A stretch of DNA of 64,000 nt from Acinetobacter sp. TGL-Y2 (GCF_001612555.1 NZ_CP015110.1:2790001-2854000), one strand, 5' to 3'. Shown: positions 1 to 8,674, counted from the first letter of the stretch. Program-made: numbers and translations. Notes: a model not told the origin generated them from the sequence alone.

Positions 1-275
1 GTTTAGTGACCAACCTTTTGATGATTGCTGTATTCGTTGCCATCTTCTATTTTCTCATTTGGCGTCCTCAAGCTAAACGTGCAAAAGAACATCGCACCTT
101 GGTTGAAAGCTTAGGTGTTGGCAGTGAAGTTGTATTTGCGGGTGGCTTAATGGGCCGTATCACTAAACTTGAAGGTGACTTTGCAGTGGTTGAACTGAAC
201 CGCGGCAACGAAGTAAAAATCCAACGTGCAAGCGTTATTTCTGTGCTTCCTGAAGGCACTTTAAATAACCTTTAA
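1..275 (+). CDS. yajC: YajC, Sec translocon accessory subunit (5' partial)
   Basis: Small inner-membrane protein that associates with SecDF and the SecYEG translocon. The window holds the last ~90 residues. One transmembrane helix (about MIAVFVAIFYFLIW) is followed by the family-typical RPQAKRAKEH basic stretch and a cytoplasmic domain with the GLMGRITK core, ending LPEGTLNNL. The reading frame is open to the left edge. YajC normally has a short periplasmic N-terminus of about 20 residues before the helix, so the GTG at position 6 is probably internal and the true start lies upstream of the window. It is followed by secD and secF in the usual order. Identification is confident; only the 5' end is missing. 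Confidence 0.93.
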   Translation, partial: LVTNLLMIAVFVAIFYFLIWRPQAKRAKEHRTLVESLGVGSEVVFAGGLMGRITKLEGDFAVVELNRGNEVKIQRASVISVLPEGTLNNL

Positions 276-284
276 TCACAAATA

Positions 285-307
285 GTCGTGCGAAAGTACG
301 ACTTTTT
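285..307 (+). terminator. Hairpin with GAAA loop and T-run between yajC and secD
   Basis: A 7-bp stem (GTCGTGC with GTACGAC, one G-U pair) closes a GAAA tetraloop at 285-302 and is followed directly by five T. It has the form of an intrinsic terminator, yet it sits inside an operon, 10 nt after the yajC stop and about 20 nt before the preferred secD start. It could attenuate transcription into secDF. Confidence 0.5.
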
Positions 308-326
308 CATTTTAAGAAGAAATCAA

Positions 327-2228
327 ATGCGTTACCCAGCATGGAAATATTTACTGATCCTCGTGGTATTGGTGATCAGTACTTTATATGCCCTGCCAAG
401 TTTGTATCCTGACGAACCTGCTGTTCAAATTTCTGGCGCTAAAGCAGGGACTCTCATTGATGAGACAGTGATTCAAAAAGCAGAGCAAATATTAAAAACT
501 GATAATATTGCGTCACATGATAATAGTTTCACCAAAAATGCAGCCCTACTCCGTCTAAGCTCATCTGAAGCGCAATTAAAAGCAAAAGAAGCACTTAGAC
601 AAGGTCTAGGGGATGATTACGTGGTCGCACTGAACCTTGCGCCAACCACGCCTGAGTGGTTGCAAAAAATTGGTGCTAAACCCATGAAGTTGGGTCTAGA
701 CTTACGTGGTGGTGTTCATTTCCTACTTGAAGTGGATATGGACAAAGCTATTGTACAGCGTATGGAAACATCTGCATCAGACTTACGCCGTGACTTTCGT
801 GACAATAAAATCAAATTCAACAGTCTTTCATTAACCAACAACACCATTACTGTGCAATTTGCCAATAGCGAAGATCGTGCAGCAGCAATGGATCAGTTGC
901 GCCGTGATGGCAACAAATACACACAGCAAGCGCTTGCCTCTGAATCTGGTGCAGCCCTTCGCTTGACGTATAACGATGCGACCAAACAAGAAATTCAAAG
1001 CTATGCTTTAGATCAAAACTTAACAACATTACGTAATCGTATTAATGAGTTAGGTGTAGCCGAAGCGCTGGTACAAAGCCAAGGCAGCAACCGTATTGTG
1101 GTTGAACTCCCGGGTGTACAAGATACAGCTGAAGCAAAACGTGTCTTGGGTCGTACTGCAAACCTAGAATTCCGATTGGTATCCGATTTAAACGATCAAT
1201 ATATCGATTCCTTTACGGGTAAATCGAATGGTCAACCCTTACCACCGGGTACTGAAGTATTCGCTTTTGAATCTTTAGACAGTGGTCGTGAGTTATTGCT
1301 TAACCGTAGTCGCATTTTGACCGGTGAGCGTGTTCAAAATGCATCAAGTGGCTTTAGCCAAGACAGCGGTGGTGCTGAAGTAAATATTACTTTAGACACG
1401 GCGGGCGGCAAGCTGATGTCAGATGCGACACGTGGAGCAGTGGGTAAACGCATGGCAGTATTGTTTATTGAAAATAAACAAAAAATTAGCTATGTGAATG
1501 ATCCTGCAACGGGCACACAAACTGAAGTACGTACACCGTTTACCGAATCTGTGGTGATCAATGCCGCTACCATTCAAGCCGTATTGGGCTCACAGTTCCG
1601 TATTACGGGTCTAGATTCACCGCAAGAAGCCGCTGAACTTGCATTGATGCTTCGTGCCGGTGCACTGGCTGCGCCCATGTATTTCGTTGAAGAGCGTGTA
1701 ATTGGTCCAAGTTTAGGTCAAGAAAACATCGATAAAGGTGTCCTATCGACTCAACTGGGCTTCTTGTTGGTGGCGATTTGGATGGTGATTTTCTTCCGTG
1801 TCTTTGGCTTGATTGCAAACGTTGCATTGGTAATCAACCTTGCGATGATTTTGACCGTCATGTCGTGGATTGGCTCATCGTTGACGTTGCCAGGTATTGC
1901 CGGAATCGTGATCAGTATTGGTATGGCCGTCGATGCCAACGTCCTCATCTGTGAGCGAATACGAGAAGAGATGAAGTGGGGTGCATCACCCAAACAAGCC
2001 ATTGTGGCGGGGTATGATCGAGCCTATAACACCATTTTTGACTCGAACTTAACCACCTTCTTGGTGGCATTTATTCTGTTTGCGATTGGTTCAGGTCCTG
2101 TTAAAGGCTTTGCTGTAACCTTGATGATTGGTGTGGTGTGCTCTATGTTCACTGCCATTACAGTCACGCGCGGTATTGTACAGATCATCTATGGTAAACG
2201 TCGCAACTTGAAAAAGTTGAGCATATAA
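327..2228 (+). CDS. secD: Protein translocase subunit SecD
   Basis: SecD works with SecF in the inner membrane, using the proton-motive force to help pull exported proteins through SecYEG. From the ATG at 327 the protein has 633 residues. It has an N-terminal helix (RYPAWKYLLILVVLV), the GLDLRGGVHFLLEVD motif opening the large periplasmic domain, and the C-terminal five-helix RND bundle with GIVISIGMAVDANVLICERIREE. An in-frame GTG at 288 would add 13 residues, but it lies inside the preceding hairpin. The ATG at 327 has an AAGAAGA site upstream and matches where the family begins. It follows yajC and is 11 nt from secF, so the three form one operon. Confidence 0.97.
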   Translation: MRYPAWKYLLILVVLVISTLYALPSLYPDEPAVQISGAKAGTLIDETVIQKAEQILKTDNIASHDNSFTKNAALLRLSSSEAQLKAKEALRQGLGDDYVVALNLAPTTPEWLQKIGAKPMKLGLDLRGGVHFLLEVDMDKAIVQRMETSASDLRRDFRDNKIKFNSLSLTNNTITVQFANSEDRAAAMDQLRRDGNKYTQQALASESGAALRLTYNDATKQEIQSYALDQNLTTLRNRINELGVAEALVQSQGSNRIVVELPGVQDTAEAKRVLGRTANLEFRLVSDLNDQYIDSFTGKSNGQPLPPGTEVFAFESLDSGRELLLNRSRILTGERVQNASSGFSQDSGGAEVNITLDTAGGKLMSDATRGAVGKRMAVLFIENKQKISYVNDPATGTQTEVRTPFTESVVINAATIQAVLGSQFRITGLDSPQEAAELALMLRAGALAAPMYFVEERVIGPSLGQENIDKGVLSTQLGFLLVAIWMVIFFRVFGLIANVALVINLAMILTVMSWIGSSLTLPGIAGIVISIGMAVDANVLICERIREEMKWGASPKQAIVAGYDRAYNTIFDSNLTTFLVAFILFAIGSGPVKGFAVTLMIGVVCSMFTAITVTRGIVQIIYGKRRNLKKLSI

Positions 2229-2239
2229 GGAGATCGAAG

Positions 2240-3226
2240 ATGACTGATATGACTCAACCTGATGATTCAAAAAAATATGGTCGCGATGACAATGAACGTG
2301 TCATAAATTTCATGAAGATTGCAAAACCTGCTGCAATCTTCTCGATTATTTTGACCCTAGTCAGTGTGTTCTTTATCGCAACCAAAGGCTTAAACTTAGG
2401 TCTAGACTTTACGGGTGGTATTTCAGCTGAGCTGAATTACGAAAAAGCAGTGATTCAAGCGGATGTGGTAAAGACACTCGATCAAGCAGGCTTTAAAGAT
2501 GCTGTGGTGCAAACCCTCGGTAGTAATAAAGACCTTTTGGTTCGTATGCCTGAACAAGACGTGGCTGTTGAAGACTTAAGCAATGCCATCACCAAAGCAG
2601 TACAGCTGCCCAACAACGCTGCTGAAGTGTCTAAAGTCGATGCGGTAGGTGGTCAAGTCGGCAATGAGCTGTATCTGAAGTCTGCGGGTGCAGTCGCACT
2701 GGCACTTTTGATTATGCTGATTTATGTGACTATTCGCTTTGAGTTTAAACTTGCAATTGGTGCGGTACTGTCTTTGTTCCATGACATTGTGGTGACGTTG
2801 GGTATTTTTGCATTGATGCAATGGCCATTCGACTTAACCGTACTGGCTGCCCTGCTCTCGATTATTGGCTTCTCACTCAACGATAACATCGTGGTATCGG
2901 ATCGTATCCGTGAGAACTTCCGTAAAATTCGTGGCGCAAGCCCAGTTGAAGTGGTCAACATTGCTTTAACAGAGACTTTACGTCGTACGATTCATACCTC
3001 TATGACCCTCATGCTGGTCGTCCTTGCCATGATGATTGTGGGCGGTGATGGTCTGAAATGGTTCTCAATTGCGATGTTTATTGGTATTTTCGTCGGAACG
3101 TACTCTTCAATTTACATTGGTACTGCTTATGCATTATGGCGTGGTCTGAACCGTCACGACTTTATTGTACAAGTGAAACCTGAGTTTGATGAAGAAGATG
3201 TTCAACAGAGCGACATTCCCAAATAA
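2240..3226 (+). CDS. secF: Protein translocase subunit SecF
   Basis: Partner of SecD in the proton-driven SecDF complex of the inner membrane. The 328-residue protein has a first helix near residues 30-48, then GLNLGLDFTGGISAEL at the start of the periplasmic domain. A five-helix bundle contains IIGFSLNDNIVVSDRIREN, the counterpart of the SecD RND motif. The start is supported by an AGGAG site 8 nt upstream; a second ATG three codons later is possible. It ends the operon, with a strong hairpin terminator 10-40 nt downstream. Confidence 0.97.
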   Translation: MTDMTQPDDSKKYGRDDNERVINFMKIAKPAAIFSIILTLVSVFFIATKGLNLGLDFTGGISAELNYEKAVIQADVVKTLDQAGFKDAVVQTLGSNKDLLVRMPEQDVAVEDLSNAITKAVQLPNNAAEVSKVDAVGGQVGNELYLKSAGAVALALLIMLIYVTIRFEFKLAIGAVLSLFHDIVVTLGIFALMQWPFDLTVLAALLSIIGFSLNDNIVVSDRIRENFRKIRGASPVEVVNIALTETLRRTIHTSMTLMLVVLAMMIVGGDGLKWFSIAMFIGIFVGTYSSIYIGTAYALWRGLNRHDFIVQVKPEFDEEDVQQSDIPK

Positions 3227-3236
3227 GCTTTGACTC

Positions 3237-3267
3237 AGAAAAAGCCCATCGATTGATGGGCTTTTTT
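3237..3267 (+). terminator. Intrinsic terminator of yajC-secD-secF, probably bidirectional
   Basis: A-rich flank, then GCCCATC - GATT - GATGGGC and six T. The A-run on the left lets the same hairpin end the convergent aryl polyene operon, whose last stop codon is at 3303. Confidence 0.85.
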
Positions 3268-3302
3268 AATGCCCGTTTTATATTCTGAAGCTTATTCTCA
3301 AT

Positions 3303-3956
3303 TTAATGTTGAAGAATCTCAATTTTGGGAAATGCAAACCCCTGACAAGAATGCTCAGCGCGCCAAGCGATGGTCAACATACAGTTTTGCAGATTAAAAT
3401 TCTGATAGGCGAATATGCCAATTTTTTCATGTTCACACCATCCCCCATTTTGTAAAGGATGAGCATGAGTATTCAAATCTTTTAAATCCATCCGAATACC
3501 TAAACCACTGGCTTTGAGTACCGCCTCTTTGGTGGTCCACACTTTAAACCAATACGCTGGATCACATTCCAATGCTAGCCATGTCTCATATTCACTCGGA
3601 TGAAAGGCATGTTTCGCTAAAGCATCAAAGCGAACTTGACGATCCAAATCTTCGATATCCACACCTAAATCAACGATGTTGGTTGATATAGCTAAGGCAT
3701 AATGATGTTGACTATGGGAATGATTAAATGAAAATTGTGTCGCATTAGCCAAATAGGGCTTTCCAAACTCGGTATGCTTTATATCGTGGTTGCAAATTGT
3801 TCGATGTAAGAAATCCGAGATGAATCTATTTCTCTGTGCGTAAATGGTATTTTTTTTATATTGATTAAATTCAGCAAAATTTGAAAATTGCTGTTTTTGT
3901 TCTAAAATAAATTGAGCCAATGGCTGAACATGAATTTGAATGACCACGTGTTTCAT
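3303..3956 (-). CDS. 4'-phosphopantetheinyl transferase (Sfp type) of the aryl polyene cluster
   Basis: Transfers 4'-phosphopantetheine from CoA to the serine of carrier proteins, converting apo-ACPs to holo-ACPs. The 217-residue protein shows the Sfp/HetI/AcpT signatures: FGKPYL near 64-69, FNHSHS near 77-82, GVDIE with metal ligands at D100 and E102, and WTTKEAVLKASG (W140, K143, E144) near 140-151. It is the last gene of the minus-strand aryl polyene operon, 29 nt after a small exported protein. The two ACPs encoded upstream (18835-19353) are the obvious substrates (inference). No strong ribosome-binding site is visible before the ATG, so translation may depend on the upstream gene. Confidence 0.9.
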   Translation of the reverse strand: MKHVVIQIHVQPLAQFILEQKQQFSNFAEFNQYKKNTIYAQRNRFISDFLHRTICNHDIKHTEFGKPYLANATQFSFNHSHSQHHYALAISTNIVDLGVDIEDLDRQVRFDALAKHAFHPSEYETWLALECDPAYWFKVWTTKEAVLKASGLGIRMDLKDLNTHAHPLQNGGWCEHEKIGIFAYQNFNLQNCMLTIAWRAEHSCQGFAFPKIEILQH

Positions 3957-3985
3957 CGGCTCAATGGATAAACTATAAAGACAAC

Positions 3986-4420
3986 TTATAGTTTAACAAT
4001 ATCCCCTTTGAGTGCAACACCTGCAAGGGCAGTTCCTTTGGCGCATTGGTAAGTGGTCGTACTTTTGTTTTCATTGGATTTATAGTAACTCACAATATTG
4101 GTGACTGCATTTGCACCTTTTGCTTTTGCAGTATTCTGAAATTGAATCAGCGCTGAACGAAGTACGTGATCACATGCCTTATTGGCACGCTTTGCAAAAC
4201 CATTGGTCTTTTTATTGGTGACTAAATCTTTTTCAATCACCTGTCCACCTGACTTTGTCCCTGCCAAATAAAATTTCACACTACCATCTAAAAAACCATC
4301 GGCAACTGCACGATCAACTGCTTCTTTAAAATTAAAATTGTGCATATCATCAGCAGCATGTACCCCCATTGCCGCGCCAATACACAATGTAAATGTCATT
4401 GCCATTTTTTTTAAACTCAT
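3986..4420 (-). CDS. Exported small protein of the aryl polyene cluster (excinuclease-like annotation)
   Basis: A 144-residue protein with a clear signal peptide (MSLKKMAMTFTLCIGAAMGVHA, cut before ADD), so the mature form should be periplasmic. Homologues in aryl polyene clusters often carry the label 'excinuclease ATPase subunit', but no Walker motif or UvrA feature is visible. The central AKAKGANAVTNIVSYY resembles the A..GANAV..V core of YbjQ/RcsF-like domains. Two cysteines of the mature part (C83, C125) could form a disulfide. It lies 82 nt after a ketosynthase gene and before the PPTase. Its ribosome-binding site is an unusual G-run (GAGGGGGGG). Its role in pigment assembly or transport is unknown. 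Confidence 0.7.
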   Translation of the reverse strand: MSLKKMAMTFTLCIGAAMGVHAADDMHNFNFKEAVDRAVADGFLDGSVKFYLAGTKSGGQVIEKDLVTNKKTNGFAKRANKACDHVLRSALIQFQNTAKAKGANAVTNIVSYYKSNENKSTTTYQCAKGTALAGVALKGDIVKL

Positions 4421-4502
4421 GAGACCCCCCCTCTTTGGTTAAACTAATGTAATTCTTTGATTAAAGTCATGTAATAAATGCTAAACGAGTCTAATAATGA
4501 TT

Positions 4503-5723
4503 TTAAATATTTTTTAAAATCAGTGATGTATTAATTCCACCAAAGGCAAAATTATTACTCATGATGAGATTTGCATCAAGCTGTCTAGACTGATGCTGAA
4601 TATAATCTAAATCCCCACATGCTGAATCAATCTCATCCAAATTTAAGGTGGGTATAAACTCTTGACGTAACATCATCTCAATACTGAGCCATGCCTCGAT
4701 TGCACCACACGCGCCAAGTGTATGACCAAAATAGCTTTTTAAGGAACTGATCGGCTTATATCCTAAAACCCGAGCTGTGGCTTGCGACTCCGCAATATCA
4801 CCTTGGTCAGTCGAAGTACCATGAGCGTTCACATAGTCGATATCTTCTGCAGTCAATTGTGCATCTTTGAGTGCCAACTGCATGCAACGCCCCATCATTT
4901 CAGAATCAGGCCGTGTCACATGCTGACCATCCGTATTACTGCCGTAGCCAACGATTTCCGCGTAAATATTAGCACCACGTGCTTTGGCATGCTCATATTC
5001 TTCTAAAATTAAACAGCCTGCACCTTCACCAATCACCAATCCATCTCGTTTCGCATCGAAAGGGCGTGGTGTAGCTTCAGGATGTTCATTTTGGGTGCTT
5101 GTTGCCAAAAGCACATCAAATACCGCTGAACCTGCTGCGCTGAGTTCTTCTGCACCGCCTGCCAGCATTAAGGTTTGTTTACCGTATTTGATTGCTTCAT
5201 ACGCCTGCCCAATGGCCATAGAACCTGAGGTACAAGCACTTGATGTGGGTAAGGTCAATCCTTTTAAACCGAAGTAAACGGTCATATTCACTGCGCTGGT
5301 ATGAGACATCATGCGAATATAAGTGGTGGCATTCAGCTCATTCATATGATTCTCAATCAGCATGGCACCAAACTCACGCACCGCGTCTACACTCCCCGCG
5401 GATGACCCGAATGCAACCCCAGCATCTCCATTCCTCAGTAATGGAGAATTCAAGAGTCCTGCATCTTCAAGTGCCTTTTCAGCACACACCACCGACATTA
5501 AAGCGACTCTTCCCATACCGCGAGTCACTTTGCGATTAAAGTGTTTAGGAATCGTATAATGCTTGACTGGCGCGGCTAATTTACTGCGCAGATCGGTATA
5601 CACCTCCCAATCTGGCATATATGTCACACCACTTTTACCCAACGCAAATTGTGCAAAAATTTGATCCGCCGTTTCACCTAATGAGGTGATACCGGACATG
5701 CCTGTGACCACGACTCGCTTCAT
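4503..5723 (-). CDS. Beta-ketoacyl-ACP synthase of the aryl polyene cluster (ApeR-like)
   Basis: FabF/FabB-type condensing enzyme that extends ACP-bound acyl chains with malonyl-ACP by decarboxylative condensation. The 406-residue protein keeps the full Cys-His-His set: C164 in SSACTSG, H301 in NAHGTSTDQGD and H334 in SYFGHTLGACG, plus the C-terminal NNFAFGGIN glycine loop. It is the second complete ketosynthase of the cluster. By its place after the ketoreductase it would correspond to ApeR of characterised systems (inference from order). The start codon overlaps the stop of the upstream reductase by one base (TAATG), which suggests translational coupling. Confidence 0.9.
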   Translation of the reverse strand: MKRVVVTGMSGITSLGETADQIFAQFALGKSGVTYMPDWEVYTDLRSKLAAPVKHYTIPKHFNRKVTRGMGRVALMSVVCAEKALEDAGLLNSPLLRNGDAGVAFGSSAGSVDAVREFGAMLIENHMNELNATTYIRMMSHTSAVNMTVYFGLKGLTLPTSSACTSGSMAIGQAYEAIKYGKQTLMLAGGAEELSAAGSAVFDVLLATSTQNEHPEATPRPFDAKRDGLVIGEGAGCLILEEYEHAKARGANIYAEIVGYGSNTDGQHVTRPDSEMMGRCMQLALKDAQLTAEDIDYVNAHGTSTDQGDIAESQATARVLGYKPISSLKSYFGHTLGACGAIEAWLSIEMMLRQEFIPTLNLDEIDSACGDLDYIQHQSRQLDANLIMSNNFAFGGINTSLILKNI

Positions 5724-6448
5724 TAGATTAACCCCCCATTCACCGAAATTACTTGTCGAGTGATATAGCTCGCATCATCACTGCATAGAAACTTCACCAC
5801 GTTGGCCACTTCATCGACCTGCCCCATCCTTTGCATGGGAATCATTTTTAAGGCATGTTCTTTGACTTCTTCGGTGACCATTTCTGTCTCAATCAAACCA
5901 GGTGCGACACAGTTGACTGTGATTTTTCGTTTGGCAAGCTCCAGGGCAAGCGCTTTGGTTGCTCCAATTAATCCTGCTTTCGCAGCGCTATAATTGACTT
6001 GTCCACGATTTCCCATCAAGCCTGATACCGATGAAAGCGTCACGATTCGACCGCCTTTTTTCAATCGAATCATGGGCATCACCAGGGGTTTGAGCACATT
6101 GTAAAAACCATCCAGTGACGTCGAAATTACATCATCCCAATCATCATCAGTCAGAGCTGGAAATGCGCCATCACGGGTTAAGCCTGCATTGAGTACAACG
6201 CCATAATATGCACCGTATTGCGCTATGTCTTGTTCAAGAATATCGTTAATCTGACGTCTTTCATTCACATCAAACATCAGTACATGACTTTGTCGACCCA
6301 GTTGTTTGATTTCATTTGCAACCTGCTCTGCTTCTTGCTGTCTTGTTCGCGCATGAACAGTCACGTCAAACCCTGCATGTGCCAATGCCAAGGCAATTGC
6401 CTTACCGATTCCGCGGCTTGAACCTGTCACTAAAATTCTTCTATTCAC
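5723..6448 (-). CDS. 3-oxoacyl-ACP reductase, FabG-like (ApeQ-like ketoreductase)
   Basis: Short-chain dehydrogenase/reductase that would reduce the 3-oxo group after each condensation with NADPH. The 241-residue protein has the cofactor motif TGSSRGIGKA at the N-terminus, VLNAGLTRDG near residue 87, and the catalytic Ser and Tyr-x3-Lys in SSVSGLMGNRGQVNYSAAK. The C-terminus (ITRQVISVNGGLI) is typical of FabG. It sits between a dehydratase and a ketosynthase, 2 nt from the former and overlapping the latter by 1 nt. The family is certain. The pathway role follows from the cluster, since the housekeeping fabG is normally with fabD and acpP. Confidence 0.92.
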   Translation of the reverse strand: MNRRILVTGSSRGIGKAIALALAHAGFDVTVHARTRQQEAEQVANEIKQLGRQSHVLMFDVNERRQINDILEQDIAQYGAYYGVVLNAGLTRDGAFPALTDDDWDDVISTSLDGFYNVLKPLVMPMIRLKKGGRIVTLSSVSGLMGNRGQVNYSAAKAGLIGATKALALELAKRKITVNCVAPGLIETEMVTEEVKEHALKMIPMQRMGQVDEVANVVKFLCSDDASYITRQVISVNGGLI

Positions 6449-6450
6449 TT

Positions 6451-6882
6451 TTACATCCCTATCTGTTCTAAATCACTTGCAGGCTCATACACGCTTAATA
6501 TCGCACTAAAACAATATGCTTGATATTGAATTTCGCAGTTGAATTGACCCAATCCATCATGTAAATAATGTTGTTCCACGCGGATTCTCACAATTTCACC
6601 CAGACCAAAATATGTAAGCGGCAACTGTAATTTACGCGTGCCTAATAGATACCCCACCTTAGGTGACTCTCCTCGGGTATGCCCCTTATAGCCTGCATAG
6701 ACGCTGACTGTTTGCGCCATCAGTTCAATACTGGTCCATGTCGGTAGACCTTCTGCTTCATAGAACATTAAATCAGGTGTAATTTTGAGTTCTACAATCG
6801 CAAAATCATCATTGGCTTCGATAAGCTGATCTACAAATACCATAGGCTTGACATGCGGTATAAAAGGTAAAGCATCCATCAT
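6451..6882 (-). CDS. Hotdog-fold 3-hydroxyacyl-ACP dehydratase (ApeP-like)
   Basis: A 143-residue single hotdog protein related to FabA/FabZ. It would dehydrate the 3-hydroxyacyl-ACP intermediate to the trans-2-enoyl form, producing the conjugated double bonds. The N-terminus (LPFIPHVKPMVFVDQL) and the helix with WTSIELMAQTVSVYAGY fit the ApeP family, where catalysis needs the partner ApeI. Here the ApeI-like domain is fused to the AMP ligase at 16585-18258. The ATG at 6882 is chosen because it forms a four-base ATGA overlap with the upstream stop. A TTG at 6894 (four extra residues) and an ATG at 6879 are alternatives. Confidence 0.85.
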   Translation of the reverse strand: MMDALPFIPHVKPMVFVDQLIEANDDFAIVELKITPDLMFYEAEGLPTWTSIELMAQTVSVYAGYKGHTRGESPKVGYLLGTRKLQLPLTYFGLGEIVRIRVEQHYLHDGLGQFNCEIQYQAYCFSAILSVYEPASDLEQIGM

Positions 6883-8105
6883 GACTGTGAACAACCTAAG
6901 ATCAAACTTATATTACTTCCACCAAATGCAAATGAATTACTCATGACATAGCGAATACGGGAAGTGGAGGATGGCTCAAGGACATAATTTTGTCCGGATA
7001 ATTCAGGATCAATATCACCTGATTGATGTACAGGCAACCAACACTGCCCTTGTGAAAGCTGATCTTGTGAAAGCTGATCTTGTAAAATCTGATGGCAAAT
7101 AAAGGCTTCTATCGCACCTGCCGCACCTAGGCAATGCCCTGTCTTATGTTTGGTACTGCTTAAAGGCACAGCATAATCTTTAAAGACCGTTTGAACTGCT
7201 TTTATTTCCATCGCATCATTTTGAAGGGTAGAAGTACCATGCAGATTTAAATAACCAATATCTTCAGCTTTTAAACCCGCCATATTCAGAGCTTTTTGCA
7301 TGGCTTCAGCAGCCCCTTTTCCGTCAGGATGTGGCGCAGAAATATGCCAAGCATCCATGGACTCACCAGTACCGAACAACATCACAGGCGCTGATTGTTT
7401 TGAAAGTAAAAATAAAGCCGCTGCTTCACCAATATTAATGCCATCACGCTGTGTGCCACAGGGCCGACAAATTCCATTTGATAAACTTTCTAAGCTATTA
7501 AAACCATTTAAGGTCAGTTTACACAGCGTATCGACACCACCGACCAAAACGACATCTGCCAAATCTGCATTGATGAGCCGTTGTCCTGCTGCCATGGCTT
7601 TGGCACTGGATGAACAGGCGGTAGAAATGGTGTACGCTGGTCCTTGCCAACCCAAATAGTGTTGCAGCGCTTTCGCCAAACAACCCATTTCTTGTTTTTG
7701 ATATGAGATTAATTCGTCCGAAAGTCCAAGAAAATGCGCTTTTAGCGGTTGTTCATTGTCTTGAATCCCTGATGTCGAGGTTCCCATCACAATCGCAAGG
7801 CGCTGTTTTTCGATATTGACTGTTTTTTCTTTCACTTGCGACTCGATCTGCTTGAGTGCGGTGAGCGCAAACCTTAAATTACGTGACATGCTCTCTTTGA
7901 GAACATCGATACCCTCGACCAGCTCATGTGGATAATGCCCCACCCAGACCTCTCGTTCGGCTAAAAGATTCGGCATGAGCGTTAAGGTGTTGGTTTCTCT
8001 GGTCAGATGATTTCGAATGTCGTCTTGCTGCGAACCGAGTGCCGATAATCCTACAGCACATTGAATGCCAACCGCATGAGTTGACTGCTGAACATTATTC
8101 GACAT
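6879..8105 (-). CDS. Beta-ketoacyl-ACP synthase of the aryl polyene cluster (ApeO-like)
   Basis: Ketosynthase of the type II PKS/FAS family, probably acting as a heterodimer with the chain-length-factor-like protein at 20144-20770, as known for ApeO:ApeC. The catalytic residues are intact: C164 in STACSSSAKA, H289 in LNLHGTST and H324 in KTGHCLGAAG, with the NSFAFGGSN C-terminal loop. Near residues 342-354 a QDQLS unit is repeated in tandem, from a 15-bp DNA repeat at 7051-7095. The ATG at 8105 (GAGG site just upstream) is preferred. An ATG at 8117 adds four residues. Either start overlaps the preceding lipoprotein gene. Confidence 0.88.
   Translation of the reverse strand: MSNNVQQSTHAVGIQCAVGLSALGSQQDDIRNHLTRETNTLTLMPNLLAEREVWVGHYPHELVEGIDVLKESMSRNLRFALTALKQIESQVKEKTVNIEKQRLAIVMGTSTSGIQDNEQPLKAHFLGLSDELISYQKQEMGCLAKALQHYLGWQGPAYTISTACSSSAKAMAAGQRLINADLADVVLVGGVDTLCKLTLNGFNSLESLSNGICRPCGTQRDGINIGEAAALFLLSKQSAPVMLFGTGESMDAWHISAPHPDGKGAAEAMQKALNMAGLKAEDIGYLNLHGTSTLQNDAMEIKAVQTVFKDYAVPLSSTKHKTGHCLGAAGAIEAFICHQILQDQLSQDQLSQGQCWLPVHQSGDIDPELSGQNYVLEPSSTSRIRYVMSNSFAFGGSNISLILGCSQS
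7051..7095 (-). repeat. 15-bp tandem repeat inside the ApeO-like ketosynthase gene
   Basis: Two near-identical copies of a 15-base unit (GAAAGCTGATCTTGT on the plus strand) and a third diverged copy lie in a row. They encode repeated QDQLS in a region between the last catalytic histidine and the C-terminal glycine loop. The length is a multiple of three, so gain or loss of units keeps the frame. Confidence 0.8.
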
Positions 8106-8658
8106 GCTGTGCCTCATTATTTTCCAATGTATCGCTGACAGGGCTAATATTCATCTGATAAGGCACTTGAATATTATTCAGTTCAATCACACCATTTTGT
8201 TTTTGAATGTTTAGAACGGCATTTCCTTTGATATAAACTTGAGTGATATCATCCACTTGTTTGAGAATGACTTGTTTATTGTGCAATTGCATAAAATCAG
8301 GATAGGTTGCGTACAAAATGTCTCGAACCACATAATCAAAGGGTAAGCGCTTCATTGGATCAATACGTTGTTGAACCTTAACTTTGTTTCCATCGAAAGT
8401 TAACTGGAACAACTGCTGGCCTGTTAGGGTCAGTGCCAACATTTCAAGCGTGTGTCCGCGCTGTTGTTGATATAGTAAAAAACTTAAGCCCTGATTTTTC
8501 CATTGCACTTCAATTTGATCTTGACGCTGATAGCTTTTTGCCTGCCATGCTGGCGTAATTAAGCCTTGAGCTGGCGGTACAACATGTTGACAAGCACTGA
8601 AGAATAAAGTGCCACACATCAGCAGTATCAAGAGTTGAATACGAGGGTAGATCAACAT
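8095..8658 (-). CDS. Outer-membrane-type lipoprotein of the aryl polyene cluster, DUF3261-like (ApeN-like)
   Basis: From the ATG at 8658 the protein has 187 residues and a lipoprotein signal peptide (MLIYPRIQLLILLMCGTLFF) with lipobox FFSAC, lipidated at C23. The rest is a soluble, probably beta-rich domain with no catalytic motif. The family, position and the LolA-like gene upstream suggest it helps insert or carry the aryl polyene lipid at the outer membrane. An in-frame ATG at 8718 would add 20 charged residues before the signal peptide and overlap the upstream gene by 44 nt. The internal start places the hydrophobic segment properly and has a GGGA site. Confidence 0.75.
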   Translation of the reverse strand: MLIYPRIQLLILLMCGTLFFSACQHVVPPAQGLITPAWQAKSYQRQDQIEVQWKNQGLSFLLYQQQRGHTLEMLALTLTGQQLFQLTFDGNKVKVQQRIDPMKRLPFDYVVRDILYATYPDFMQLHNKQVILKQVDDITQVYIKGNAVLNIQKQNGVIELNNIQVPYQMNISPVSDTLENNEAQHVE

Positions 8659-8674
8659 GGATTGAATTTTCCCG

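Noticed and set aside
288..326. GTG start of secD at 288
   Set aside because: It lies inside the intercistronic hairpin, and the ATG at 327 has a better site and matches the family start.
5240..5559. Plus-strand ORFs of 65-99 codons opposite the ApeR-like ketosynthase
   Set aside because: Antisense shadows of a gene with a complete catalytic set.
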